From contig CALFNN010000103.1 in the NCBI GenBank assembly GCA_937902925.1, positions 124,001-188,000 of the forward strand: a stretch of DNA of 64,000 nucleotides, given 5' to 3'. Made by a program: the position numbers and the translations under genes. Positions within the stretch are counted from its first letter, which is position 1; every line of letters begins with the position of its first letter. Of the stretch, positions 16,131 to 25,617 are shown piece after piece. The notes beneath the pieces were generated by a model. The model saw only the letters and a list, made by a program, of their open reading frames with translations, had not been told where the DNA came from and did not search any database. Source of the DNA: an uncultured Opitutaceae bacterium. GTDB lineage: Bacteria > Verrucomicrobiota > Verrucomicrobiia > Opitutales > Opitutaceae.

Positions 16131-16451
16131 TCAGCGGTAGTCCGCGCGCACGGGGGTAAACGTGTCGAGGACGCGGCAGGCCGTCAGCGCGCGGAATCCG
16201 TGTGGCGTGCCGCCGGGGATGAGCGCGCACGTGCCGGGTTCGAGGATGCGGGTTTCGCCGTCGAGCGTGATCTCGGCGCGGCCGGCGAGAACGTAGCTGA
16301 GTTGATCGTGCGGATGCTGGTGGAGCGGCACGACGGCGCCCGGGTCGAGTTCGACCTCACCGATCGTGAGGCGGTCCGTGTGCGCATAGCGACCGGCGAT
16401 GCCGGGAAAGAGCTGGCGGGCGGGGAGCGTGGCGAAGGTGGCGATGGGCAT
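16131..16451 (-). CDS. Single-domain cupin protein (106 aa)
   Basis: This is a small beta-barrel cupin. The first cupin motif is visible as VVPLHQHPHDQLSYVLAG (His-x-His and Glu-replacing Gln pattern). The second is PGTCALIPGGTPHGF. The residues are compatible with a bound metal. The substrate is unknown; such proteins range from sugar isomerases to small-molecule sensors. The start ATG 16451 gives a compact full-length domain. It lies 27 bp after the histidine kinase gene and shares its strand. Confidence 0.82.
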   Translation of the reverse strand: MPIATFATLPARQLFPGIAGRYAHTDRLTIGEVELDPGAVVPLHQHPHDQLSYVLAGRAEITLDGETRILEPGTCALIPGGTPHGFRALTACRVLDTFTPVRADYR

Positions 16452-16478
16452 GGCGGGGAGTGAGGCGGAGTTGAACGC

Positions 16479-18179
16479 TCAGGCGAGCGGCAGCGTGACG
16501 CGCATTGTCGTGCCGGCGGAGCTGGTGGCGATGAGCGCAATGTCGCCGCGGTGGCTGACGAGAATGCGTTTCGCGATGGCGAGGCCGAGGCCGGTGCCAT
16601 CGGGCCGACCCGAGAGAAACGAGTCGAAGATCTGGCCGCGGATCGCCTCGGGGACGCCGGTGCCCGTGTCGATGATGTCGAGGCGCGCGTAGTGCAGGCC
16701 GCCGCTTTCCTCCTCGCCGGCCGCGATCGCGATGGTGCCGCCGTCGGGCATGGCCTGCGTGGCGTTGAGGATGAGGTTGAGCAGGACCTGCTGGATCTGG
16801 CCCTTGTGGGCGTCGACAAAGAGCGGGCGCAACGGCGGCTCGAAGCGGAGGGCGACCTTGCCCTGGGCGAGCTTGAGGCGGACAAGCACGAGCGTGTCCT
16901 CGACGATATCGGCGAGCGACCAGCGCGAATGGAGGCTGCTCGGCGCCTTGGCGAAGCCGAGGACGCGCGTGACGATGGCCTCGAGCTGGTCGAGCTTCTC
17001 GCCGATGACGCGCAGATCGGTGCGGCGCGGATCGCCGTCGGCAAAGTCGAAGCCGAGGCCGCCGTGCAGGAGCTTGAGGACGGTGAGGGGATTGCGGATC
17101 TCGTGCGCGATCTCGGCGGCGAGGAGGCCAAGCGTGGTGAGGCGCTCGTTCTTGCGCAGCGTGTCCTCGGTGAGGAAGACGCGGGCGTAGAGGCGGGCGT
17201 TTTCGAGCGCGACGGCGCCGAGGCTGGCGAGCGCGGCGCACAGGCGTTTCTCGTCGTTATCGAAGCGGTGCACGCGCTCGGTGAACACGGCGAGCACACC
17301 GAGGACCTCGCCCTCGAACAGCATGGGCGTGGCCAGGACCGAGTGAAGAGCCTCGTCCGGCGGGAGGTCGACCAGATCGAAATAGTCGCGCGACTGGATG
17401 TCGGTGAACGCGACCTGCCGCCGCGTCTGGATGGCGGAGGCGACGAGGCAGGAGTCGAAGGGCAGGGGGCCGTCGGGGAGCGGAGTGACGATGGCATTCG
17501 TGAGCGCGGCGAACTGGACGGTGTTCGACTCGGCCTCGTAGAGGTAGAGGCCGCACGCGCGCGCCTGCATCATGTTGCGGGCCTCGCGCGTGAGGGTGTC
17601 GAAAAGTTCCTGCTGTTCGAGCTTGGTGACGAGCGACTGGCCGGCGGTGATGAGCGACTCGAGCTGGCGGGCTTTCTCCTTGAGGTGGCCGAGCTGCCAG
17701 AGGCATTGCATGACGCGAGCGGCCTCGGCGGCGAGCTGCTCGAGGGCGGTGAGATCGGCGGGGGCGAAGCCGTTCAGCCGGTCGCTCTCGAGGTCGATGA
17801 CGCCGATGACCTGGTCGCCATCGTAAATGGGCACGGCGAGTTCGGAACGGGCGGTGGGTCGCACGGCGATGTAGCGCGGTTCGGCGGTGACATCGGGCAC
17901 GAGGAGCGGGCGGCGGTTGAGCACGCACCAGCCGGTGACGCCGTGGCCGAGCTTCAGGCCGTGGTAGGATTCCGTGGCGGGCAGGCCGGTCTGCACCTCG
18001 ATCTCGAGATGACCAGTGTCGGGGCTGAGGAGCGCGATGGAACCGGCATCGGCATGGAAGGTGTCGGTGAAAAGATCGAGCATCTCGCCCAGCGCGGCCT
18101 GGGGCTCGATGGACTGGGTCGCCAGCGACGCGAGCTGGTAGAGCACCGGGAGGATGCGGGCGTCGGGCGTCGGGTCCAT
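16479..18179 (-). CDS. Soluble GAF-GAF sensor histidine kinase (566 aa)
   Basis: The start is ATG 18179 (MDPTPDARILPVLYQLASL). It has two GAF domains (~20-165 and ~205-345). HisKA has H359 in IAHEIRNPLTVL. The HATPase domain has LLNLILNATQAMPDGG, DTGTGVPE and GTGLGLAIAKRIL. There is no signal peptide or membrane helix, so it senses a cytoplasmic ligand. No response regulator is adjacent (orphan). The HEIRNPL form of the H-box and the HATPase resemble NtrB/AtoS-type kinases. It lies 97 bp downstream of glnD on the same strand; a nitrogen link is possible but only inferred. Confidence 0.9.
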   Translation of the reverse strand: MDPTPDARILPVLYQLASLATQSIEPQAALGEMLDLFTDTFHADAGSIALLSPDTGHLEIEVQTGLPATESYHGLKLGHGVTGWCVLNRRPLLVPDVTAEPRYIAVRPTARSELAVPIYDGDQVIGVIDLESDRLNGFAPADLTALEQLAAEAARVMQCLWQLGHLKEKARQLESLITAGQSLVTKLEQQELFDTLTREARNMMQARACGLYLYEAESNTVQFAALTNAIVTPLPDGPLPFDSCLVASAIQTRRQVAFTDIQSRDYFDLVDLPPDEALHSVLATPMLFEGEVLGVLAVFTERVHRFDNDEKRLCAALASLGAVALENARLYARVFLTEDTLRKNERLTTLGLLAAEIAHEIRNPLTVLKLLHGGLGFDFADGDPRRTDLRVIGEKLDQLEAIVTRVLGFAKAPSSLHSRWSLADIVEDTLVLVRLKLAQGKVALRFEPPLRPLFVDAHKGQIQQVLLNLILNATQAMPDGGTIAIAAGEEESGGLHYARLDIIDTGTGVPEAIRGQIFDSFLSGRPDGTGLGLAIAKRILVSHRGDIALIATSSAGTTMRVTLPLA

Positions 18180-18243
18180 GATAGGCCGAGAGTGAACGGG
18201 CCGCGCGGCGAGGAACAACCTGAAACCGCCTGACGCCGGCGCC

Positions 18244-18261
18244 CCGCGGGTTCGCCCGCGG
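18244..18261. other. GC-rich hairpin between glnD and the kinase gene
   Basis: A perfect 7-bp stem CCGCGGG / CCCGCGG closes a 4-nt loop (TTCG on the plus strand, CGAA on the transcribed minus strand). No U-tract follows in the direction of glnD transcription, so I do not call it an intrinsic terminator. It may shape the glnD 3' end or attenuate read-through into the kinase gene. Confidence 0.4.
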
Positions 18262-18276
18262 CGGCGCCCGGGCACT

Positions 18277-21078
18277 TCACTTCGCCGCGACGACCGGCGC
18301 CGGCGTGATGACCTCGGTCAGGGCGTCGCGCAGCGCGGCGAGCCGGGTGGGATCCTCGACCGGCTCGTGGTTCGCGCTCTCGATGTAAAACGTGTCGATC
18401 GCCACGCCACGCTCGGTGCCGATGCGCGCGAACGTGGTGTCGAAGCCGTGGTCGGCGATGGTTTTCGCGAGCCGGTAGAGCAGGCCGATCTGGTCGCGCG
18501 CCTGGATCTCCACGATCGTGCGCTGCATCGAGAGCTCGTGGTAGACCTCCGCCGTCGGCGGGAACGAACTGTGGAGCGTCTCGCCGTTCGAGGGCGAGAG
18601 GTAGCGGGTGGCGGCGATCTTCTGCGCCTGGGCGAGGATGTCGGGGTAGAGGTCGCGATTCGCGATCAGGGCCTCCTCGATGGTCTTGGCGAATTTTTCC
18701 TGGGCGATGACGCTCTGGACGACGCCGCGGCCGGGTTCGACGACGTAGAACGTGTCGATCGCGATGTGGTCGGTGCGCGAGATGACCTTGGCCCCGAGGA
18801 TGCTCAGGCCGGCGACGCTGAACGCCCCGGCGAGCTTGTAGAAGAGGCCGGCGCGGTCCCACGTGACGACGTTGACGACGGTGAGGGAGCGGTTGAGGTC
18901 GTCCTTCCACTCGATGATGGGGCGCAGCGAGCCGATGGAGTCGGCGTTGGTGATCGACTGAAACAGCCGGTTCACCATCTGGATGTGCAGCGCGATTTCC
19001 GCGGCGTCGGTGTGGATGAAATAGCGGTCGGGCAGGAGGCCGAAGTGGGCGTTGATCTCGTCGCCGCTGACTCCGGGAATGGTTTTCGCTATGAGTTCCT
19101 GTTGGGTCATTTTTTTTCTGTCCTGATGGCGGGCGTCGAGCGCCGCGCCGTGTTTCAAACGCTCAAGGGTGGAGCGATAAAGCGTCGTGTGCAACGTGTC
19201 CTTGTAACTGTTCCAGAGGTCGGCGGCGGTGCCGCGGGCGTCGCAGAACGTGTGGACGTAGAGCAGCCGCAGGCGCTCGGGGTCGCCCACCAGCTCGGCA
19301 AACGCGGTGGCGGTGGAGGGATCATCTACGTCCCGCTTCTGCCAGAATCGTGCCATCGCCAGATGATTTTTGATGGTGAAACCCACCAGCTCCCGGCCTT
19401 CCGGAGATACCCCAAACCGCTCCAGGAGCGGCAGGGCAAGCCGGACCCCGCTTTCGGAGTGGCCGGAGATGCCCTCGGCCTTGCCGATGTCATGGAGCAC
19501 GAGGGTAAGATAAAGCAGGGCGGGGTCGGAGGTTTCGCGGAGGGCGGTGCGGTATTTGAGCGTGATCGGCTCGGCCTCGGTGAAAACGCGGTCGAGTTCG
19601 CGGATCGCGTTCAGCGTGTGCACGTCGGCGGTGTAACGGTGGTAATACTCGTGCTGGACGAGACAGGTCAGTGCGTCGAACTCGGGGATGAACCGGCCGA
19701 GCACGCCGAGTTCGTGCATCTTCACGAGGGTGGGGTGGACCGCCCCCGCCTCCGAAAGGATCGCGCGAAAACACACGCTGGCATCCGGCAAGCCGGCGAC
19801 GGCGGGAGTCAGCAGCGGCAGGGAATCGCGGATGAGTTCGGCCAGGTGGAACCCGATCGTCGCCTCGAGCTGCTGGCTGTGGCGGAAGATGCGGATCAGC
19901 CGCACCGGGTCGGCCGTGAAGACATCCGGTTTTTCCGCCGCGAGCTCGCGGCCGCGCAGGACGAAGCCATCCACGCGTTTCGCGCGCTGGAAGCGCGAGG
20001 CGCGGAACATCGCGCGGATCGCCCCGCCGCCGGCTCCGCCGCGGCCGATGCTGAGCGACAACCGGTCCTCGACGAGCTTCGAGACGCGGAAGATCGTCTG
20101 TGCCGCGCGGTAGTAGTCCTGCATGAAGTGCTCGACCCGCGGCAGCATCTCGACCTCGGTGTAGCCGAGATTCTGCGCGATGAGCGGCTGCATATCGAGG
20201 TTCATCACGTCGGTGGCGCGGGCGCTCAGAAAGTGGAGCTCGTTGCGCACCCGGAGGAGAAAATCGTAGGCCTGCCGGAAGGCGAGGAGGTCGTCCTCGC
20301 GGACGTAGCTCTGGGTTCCGAGCTCGTCGATGGTGCCGATGCCGAGCTTCACCTGCGCCATCCAGAATGCGTTTTGATAGTCGCGCAGGCCGCCGACGCC
20401 GTTCTTGATGTCGGGCTCCTGGTTGAAGACGGTGTTGGCGAATTTTTCGCGGCGGTTCGCCTGGTCGTCGAGGCGCGCGGCGATGTAGCCCTTCGGATCC
20501 TCGCTCAGGTAATAGCTGCGGTAGGCCTGGGCGAACGTGTCGTAGAGCTGGTGCGATCCGGCGATGAGCCGCGCCTCGAGGAGCGCGGTCTTCGACTGGA
20601 TCTCGCGCCGCGCCTCGAGGAACGCCTCGTCGATCGTGCGGGTGGAGTGGCCGACCTTCAGGCCGCAGTCCCAGAGAATGTAGAGGATCTCGGCGGTGAG
20701 ATGTTCCTGGAGCGGCTTGGCGACGGCGGGCTTCGTCTTCGAGGGGAAGAGAAACATCACGTCGATGTCGCTCCACGGCGAGAGCTCACCCCGCCCGTAG
20801 CCCCCGAGCGCCACGAGCGCGACCGGGGCCGGCAGCGGACCGTGGAGCTGCGCGTAGGATTCGGCGGCGCAGTCGAACAGGTGCGCCAGCAGGGCGTCGA
20901 TCGTGGCGGCGCGGTCGTGGGCCACCGCCAGGCCCGAGGCGCCCGCGTCGTGGTGCGTGCGGAGGGCGGCGGTCTCGTTCTTGAGGAACTCCTTGCCCAC
21001 CGCCAGCCGCTGGGCGACGGGCGTGCCGCCGGAAAAGTTGAGGCGGTCGCGGGCGGACGGTTGCAGTTCGACGGGCAT
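18277..21078 (-). CDS. glnD: GlnD, PII uridylyltransferase / uridylyl-removing enzyme (933 aa)
   Basis: GlnD is the sensor of glutamine status. It uridylylates PII when nitrogen is limiting and deuridylylates it when glutamine is high. The start is ATG 21078 (MPVELQPSARDR). The nucleotidyltransferase motif GGYGRGELSPWSDIDV is at residues 92-107. An HD domain around residue 527 (LVLHDIGKAEG) provides the removing activity. Two C-terminal ACT domains (~730-810 and ~850-925) include VTWDRAGLFYKLAGAF and EIQARDQIGLLYRLA. The length is slightly above E. coli (890 aa). It is divergent from valS with a 127-bp shared upstream region. No glnB/glnK is in the window. Confidence 0.95.
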   Translation of the reverse strand: MPVELQPSARDRLNFSGGTPVAQRLAVGKEFLKNETAALRTHHDAGASGLAVAHDRAATIDALLAHLFDCAAESYAQLHGPLPAPVALVALGGYGRGELSPWSDIDVMFLFPSKTKPAVAKPLQEHLTAEILYILWDCGLKVGHSTRTIDEAFLEARREIQSKTALLEARLIAGSHQLYDTFAQAYRSYYLSEDPKGYIAARLDDQANRREKFANTVFNQEPDIKNGVGGLRDYQNAFWMAQVKLGIGTIDELGTQSYVREDDLLAFRQAYDFLLRVRNELHFLSARATDVMNLDMQPLIAQNLGYTEVEMLPRVEHFMQDYYRAAQTIFRVSKLVEDRLSLSIGRGGAGGGAIRAMFRASRFQRAKRVDGFVLRGRELAAEKPDVFTADPVRLIRIFRHSQQLEATIGFHLAELIRDSLPLLTPAVAGLPDASVCFRAILSEAGAVHPTLVKMHELGVLGRFIPEFDALTCLVQHEYYHRYTADVHTLNAIRELDRVFTEAEPITLKYRTALRETSDPALLYLTLVLHDIGKAEGISGHSESGVRLALPLLERFGVSPEGRELVGFTIKNHLAMARFWQKRDVDDPSTATAFAELVGDPERLRLLYVHTFCDARGTAADLWNSYKDTLHTTLYRSTLERLKHGAALDARHQDRKKMTQQELIAKTIPGVSGDEINAHFGLLPDRYFIHTDAAEIALHIQMVNRLFQSITNADSIGSLRPIIEWKDDLNRSLTVVNVVTWDRAGLFYKLAGAFSVAGLSILGAKVISRTDHIAIDTFYVVEPGRGVVQSVIAQEKFAKTIEEALIANRDLYPDILAQAQKIAATRYLSPSNGETLHSSFPPTAEVYHELSMQRTIVEIQARDQIGLLYRLAKTIADHGFDTTFARIGTERGVAIDTFYIESANHEPVEDPTRLAALRDALTEVITPAPVVAAK

Positions 21079-21205
21079 GAAAAGGGGCAAGAGAACGAAA
21101 AAGCCGGGGGTGCGCGAGGGATTTTCGACCGGGCCCGCCGGGGAACTTTTAACCACTTGCCTCGCAGCGGCCCGGGCGGTTTTCTCGGCGGTTCAATCCT
21201 CCGCC

Positions 21206-23938
21206 ATGGCCGAAATCACCAAGAGCTACGAATCGCGCGACGTCGAAAAGAAGTGGTATGCCGCCTGGCTGGCCGCCCACGCTTTCGCGGGCCGCGTCGT
21301 GCCCGGCAAGGATCCCTACACCATCGTCATCCCGCCGCCGAATGTGACCGGCGTCCTCACGATGGGCCACGTGCTCAACAACGCGCTGCAGGACATCCTC
21401 GTCCGCCGGGCGCGGCTCGAGGGCCGGCCGGCGTTGTGGATTCCGGGCACCGACCACGCGGGCATCGCCACGCAGACGGTGGTCGAGCGCGAGCTGCGCA
21501 AGCAGAAGTCGTCGCGCCGCGACCTTGGCCGCGAAAAATTCCTCGCGAAGGTCTGGGAGTGGCGCACCGAAAAGGGCGGCATCATTCTCGAGCAGCTCCG
21601 GCGGCTGGGTGCGTCGTGCGACTGGGAGCGCACGCACTTCACGATGGACCCGGCGTATTCGCGCGCGGTGCTCACGGTGTTCGCGGACCTGTTCCAGAAG
21701 GGCCACATCTACCGCGGCAAGCGGATGGTGAACTGGTGCCCGGTGTCGCAGACGGCGCTGTCCGACGAGGAGGTGATCATGAAGCCGGTCAACGGCACGA
21801 TCTACCGGGTGCGCTACGAGGTGGTCGGGGCGCCGGGGCAGTTCGTCGAGGTGAAGACCACGCGGCCGGAAACCATCCCGGGTGACGTCGCGGTCGCGGT
21901 GCATCCCGACGATCCGCGCTACGCCGCGTTGCTCGGGAAAAAAGTGCGGCGCGCGCTCGGGCCGGCCGCGGAGATTCCCATCATCGCCGATCCGGCGGTG
22001 GACCGGGAATTCGGTTCCGGTGCGCTCAAGATCACGCCGGCGCACGACAAGACCGATTTCGAGATCGGTCTCCGCCACAAGCTGCCCGTCATCGACGTGC
22101 TCGAGGCCGACGGAAAACTCAACGCGCTCGCCGGCCCGGAGCTCGCGGGGCTGGATCGCTTTGCCGGCCGCAAGAAGGCGGCGGAGTTGTTGCAAGCCTC
22201 GGGCGCGCTCGTCGCCGAGGAACCGTATGCGAACAATGTCGGCTATTCCGAGCGGGCCGACGTGCCGATCGAGCCGCGGCTCACGTGGCAATGGTGGCTG
22301 CGTTATCCGCGCATCGAGGAGGCGAAGGAGGCCGTGCGCGCCGGCCACATCAAGTTTCACCCGGAGCGCTGGAGCAAAGTCTACCTCCACTGGCTCGAGA
22401 ACATCCAGGACTGGTGCATCAGCCGGCAGCTCTGGTGGGGTCATCGCATCCCGGTCTGGTATCGCAAGGGACTCGACAAGGAGAAGCTCACCGAGGCCGA
22501 CCTGCGCGACGCCACGAAAGTCCACGTCTCGCTCGACGGTCCCGCCGACCCGGAAAACTGGACGCAGGAGGAGGACGTGCTCGACACCTGGGCGTCGTCG
22601 TGGCTCTGGCCGTTCGCGACGATGGGCTGGCCCGACGCCGCGGAGCAGCAGCGCGCGGGGCTCGATTATTTTTATCCGACCACGACGCTCGTCACGGGCC
22701 CCGACATCATTTTCTTCTGGGTCGCGCGGATGATCATGGCCGGCCTCGAGTTCATGCGGCCGGGCGAGCCGCTCGAGCGGCGGATTCCGTTCAAGCACGT
22801 TTACTTCACCGGCATCATCCGCGACCAGCAGGGCCGCAAGATGTCGAAGTCGCTCGGCAACTCGCCGGACCCGCTCGACCTGATCGACAAATACGGCGCC
22901 GACGGCCTCCGCTTCGGCATCGTGTCGATCGCACCGCAGGGCCAGGACATCCGCTTCCAGGAGGACCGGATCGAGGGCGGCAAGAATTTCTGCAACAAGC
23001 TCTGGAACGCGTGCCGCTTCCGCCAGCTGAGCGGCGAGGCGGGCGACAATGCGTCGTTCGCGACGATCCTCGCCCGGCTCGAGCCGGGAAAATTCGACGC
23101 CGACGACCACGCGATCCTCGACCGGTTGCTGGCCACGACCCGCGAGGTCGACCGCTGCTTCCGCGAATTCGAGTTCAGCGCGGCGGTGCAGGCGCTCTAC
23201 GGTTTTTTCTGGAACGATTTTTGCGACTGGTATGTCGAGGTTTCGAAATCGAAGCTCCAGGCCGCGGACACCAGGGCGAACTGTCTCGCGATCCAGGATC
23301 TCGTGCTGCGCCAGACGCTGCTGCTGTTGCACCCGTTCATCCCGTTCATCACGGAGGAACTCTGGAGCCTGCTCGGTTACGGGGCGCCCGGCACGTTCAT
23401 CGAGGACGCGCGCCTCGAAAACGCCTCGCAGATCGCCTCGACCTCGCTCGCCCGCGGCCTCGCGCTCGATCGTGCGGCGGTGGCGGCCGTCGAGCGGCTC
23501 AAGGGTTTCGCCTCGCAGGCGCGCGCGCTCAAGGCGGACCACAGTCTCGCGAGCCGGCGCGATGTCCGGTTCTTCGTGACAACGACCGACGCCGATTGGG
23601 CTGTGCTCGCCGGCAACCTCGCGAAACTCACGCGGATGACGGGCGCGGCGGAAATTCTGCGCAAGGAGTCCGTCGATGGCGCGCCGGCGGCGGTGACGCC
23701 GCTCGGCACGCTTTACCTCGACCTCGCGAGCACGGTCGACGCCGGCGCCGAGAAAACGCGCTTGGCGAAGGAGCTGGAACAGCTCGCCAAGCACATCGCC
23801 GGCACGGAGGCGCGCTTGGCGAACAAGGCCTTCACCGACAAGGCGCCGCCCGCGGTCATCGCGGGCGCGCAGAAGCAGCTCGCCGAACAGAAGGCGAAGC
23901 AGGCCGAGCTTGAGCGGCTGTTGAAGGCGCTGGGCTAG
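21206..23938 (+). CDS. valS: Valyl-tRNA synthetase (910 aa)
   Basis: This class I synthetase charges tRNA-Val and edits mischarged Thr. The start ATG 21206 (MAEITKSYESRDVEKKWY) was chosen because the family begins this way; a longer frame upstream is antisense to glnD. The HIGH equivalent is TMGH at 52-55 in PPPNVTGVLTMGH. KMSKS is at 545-549 (QQGRKMSKSLGN). The editing domain has TTRPETIPGDVAVAVHP, and LDTWASSWLWPF is typical of ValS. The C-terminal coiled-coil arm (LAKELEQLAKHIAGTEARL) is present. The gene is full length and monocistronic by appearance. Confidence 0.97.
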   Translation: MAEITKSYESRDVEKKWYAAWLAAHAFAGRVVPGKDPYTIVIPPPNVTGVLTMGHVLNNALQDILVRRARLEGRPALWIPGTDHAGIATQTVVERELRKQKSSRRDLGREKFLAKVWEWRTEKGGIILEQLRRLGASCDWERTHFTMDPAYSRAVLTVFADLFQKGHIYRGKRMVNWCPVSQTALSDEEVIMKPVNGTIYRVRYEVVGAPGQFVEVKTTRPETIPGDVAVAVHPDDPRYAALLGKKVRRALGPAAEIPIIADPAVDREFGSGALKITPAHDKTDFEIGLRHKLPVIDVLEADGKLNALAGPELAGLDRFAGRKKAAELLQASGALVAEEPYANNVGYSERADVPIEPRLTWQWWLRYPRIEEAKEAVRAGHIKFHPERWSKVYLHWLENIQDWCISRQLWWGHRIPVWYRKGLDKEKLTEADLRDATKVHVSLDGPADPENWTQEEDVLDTWASSWLWPFATMGWPDAAEQQRAGLDYFYPTTTLVTGPDIIFFWVARMIMAGLEFMRPGEPLERRIPFKHVYFTGIIRDQQGRKMSKSLGNSPDPLDLIDKYGADGLRFGIVSIAPQGQDIRFQEDRIEGGKNFCNKLWNACRFRQLSGEAGDNASFATILARLEPGKFDADDHAILDRLLATTREVDRCFREFEFSAAVQALYGFFWNDFCDWYVEVSKSKLQAADTRANCLAIQDLVLRQTLLLLHPFIPFITEELWSLLGYGAPGTFIEDARLENASQIASTSLARGLALDRAAVAAVERLKGFASQARALKADHSLASRRDVRFFVTTTDADWAVLAGNLAKLTRMTGAAEILRKESVDGAPAAVTPLGTLYLDLASTVDAGAEKTRLAKELEQLAKHIAGTEARLANKAFTDKAPPAVIAGAQKQLAEQKAKQAELERLLKALG

Positions 23939-24059
23939 GAAACCAGGAAGCAGCCGACGCGAAGCGGGTAGGGCCGACCTCAACTCTCCGTTTGAATTTT
24001 TGCGGGCGCGGTGGAAGATCGCATCCGTGAACCCGGATGCGCCTCCGCCGTCGGCGTCG

Positions 24060-25604
24060 ATGTCGAAACCGGCGCCGGCTTACTGGCTGACCCGGTTCGT
24101 CATCCTCCGGCTCCTCGGCCTCGTTTACCTCGTCGCGTTTCTCGTCGCGGCGAACCAGATCCTGCCGCTCGCCGGCTCGCACGGGTTGCTGCCCGCGGAC
24201 GCCTTCTTCGACCGCGGGCGCGAAACGCTTGGCTCGAACGCCGCCGGATTCGCGCGCTTGCCGTCGATCTTCTGGCTCGGCCATTCCGATGCCGCGTTCA
24301 TCGCCGCGGCGTGGCTCGGCGTCGCGCTGTCGGCGGTCGTGCTGGCCGGTTATGCCAACGCCATCCTGATGGCCGCGCTGTGGGCGCTCTACCTGTCGTT
24401 CGTCCACGCCGGGCAGGACTGGTATGGCTACGGCTGGGAAATCCAGCTCTGCGAAACCGGGTTCCTGGCGATCTTCCTGTGTCCGTTGCTCGATGGCCGG
24501 CCGTTTCCGCGCCGACCGCCGTCGCTCGCCGTCATCTGGCTTTTTCGCTGGCTGATTCTCCGGATCATGCTCGGCGCGGGATTGATCAAGCTCCGCGGCG
24601 ACATCTGCTGGCGCGATCTCACGGCGCTTTACTACCATTTTGAAACGCAGCCGATTCCCGGTCCGCTCAGCCGCTGGTTTCATTTTCTGCCGCGCTGGAT
24701 TCTCCAGGCCGGCGTGCTCTTCAATCACTTCGTCGAGCTCATCGCGCCGTGGGCGGTGTTCGGGCCGCGGCCTTGGCGGCATGTCGGCGGCGTGCTGATC
24801 GTGGCGCTGCAAATTTTCCTGATCCTCAGCGGCAACCTGTCGTTTCTCAACTGGCTCACGCTCGTGCCGGCGCTGGCGTATTTCGACGACTCGCTCTGGC
24901 GCCGGATTCTTCCCGCCGCGCTCGTGCGTCGCGTGAACCCGGCGGCCGCCGCCGCCGAGCCGAGCCACGCCATGCGACGTTGTTGCTGGGCGGTGGCCGC
25001 GATCGTCGCCGCGCTGAGCTTGCGGCCGGTCGTCAACCTGCTCTCGCCCGGACAGGTGATGAACACGTCGTTCGACCCGCTTGAACTCGTGAACACCTAT
25101 GGCGCGTTCGGCTCGGTCGGCCGCGAGCGGCGGAACGTCGTCTTCGAGGGCACCGCTGCCGCCACGCCCGACGACCACGCCGAGTGGCGGCCGTATCCCT
25201 ACAAGGGTCTGCCGGTCGGCCTCGGGGAAACCCCGCCGCAGATCGCGCCTTACCAGTTGCGGCTCGACTGGCAGATGTGGTTCGCCGCGATGAGCGACTA
25301 CCAGCATTATCCGTGGACGGCGCATCTCGTGTGGAAACTCCTGCACAACGATGCAGGCGCGCTCTCGCTGTTCGCCGCCAATCCCTTCCCGCAAAAACCG
25401 CCCCGCTACGTGCGGGCCGTCTTGTATCGTTACCGGTTCGCGCCGCCCGGCAACCCGGCCGGGCACGTGTGGGAACGCGAGCGCCTCGGCCTCTGGATTC
25501 CACCGGTCTCGGTCGACAGTCCGGGGCTGCGCGGCTTCCTCGTGGCCTACCACTGGTTGCCGGCGGAAGGGGTCGCGCCGTCCTTGCAGCCGCGCCAACC
25601 TTGA
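24060..25604 (+). CDS. Lipase-maturation-factor-family membrane protein (514 aa)
   Basis: This polytopic protein has about nine helices. Family features include GSHGLLPADAFFDRGRETLG near the N-terminus, AGLIKLRGDICWRDL, YYHFETQPIPGPLSRWFHF, and a C-terminal soluble part with NVVFEGTAAATPDD and DWQMWFAAM. These are the marks of the LMF1 family (Pfam LMF1), which in animals assists folding of secreted lipases; bacterial roles are not established. ATG 24060 was chosen; GTG 24027 is an in-frame alternative 11 codons upstream. It is followed 13 bp later by an FMN reductase gene, with no lipase adjacent. Confidence 0.85.
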   Translation: MSKPAPAYWLTRFVILRLLGLVYLVAFLVAANQILPLAGSHGLLPADAFFDRGRETLGSNAAGFARLPSIFWLGHSDAAFIAAAWLGVALSAVVLAGYANAILMAALWALYLSFVHAGQDWYGYGWEIQLCETGFLAIFLCPLLDGRPFPRRPPSLAVIWLFRWLILRIMLGAGLIKLRGDICWRDLTALYYHFETQPIPGPLSRWFHFLPRWILQAGVLFNHFVELIAPWAVFGPRPWRHVGGVLIVALQIFLILSGNLSFLNWLTLVPALAYFDDSLWRRILPAALVRRVNPAAAAAEPSHAMRRCCWAVAAIVAALSLRPVVNLLSPGQVMNTSFDPLELVNTYGAFGSVGRERRNVVFEGTAAATPDDHAEWRPYPYKGLPVGLGETPPQIAPYQLRLDWQMWFAAMSDYQHYPWTAHLVWKLLHNDAGALSLFAANPFPQKPPRYVRAVLYRYRFAPPGNPAGHVWERERLGLWIPPVSVDSPGLRGFLVAYHWLPAEGVAPSLQPRQP

Positions 25605-25617
25605 GTTGAATCGCCTC

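Noticed and set aside
18244-18261. Intrinsic terminator after glnD
   Set aside because: A strong hairpin exists but no U-tract follows on the transcribed strand.
18367-21885. A plus-strand open frame of ~1170 codons antisense to glnD
   Set aside because: Composition (Val/Gly/Glu/Arg/Asp) is that of antisense GC-rich DNA, with no domains. GlnD on the other strand has intact motifs.
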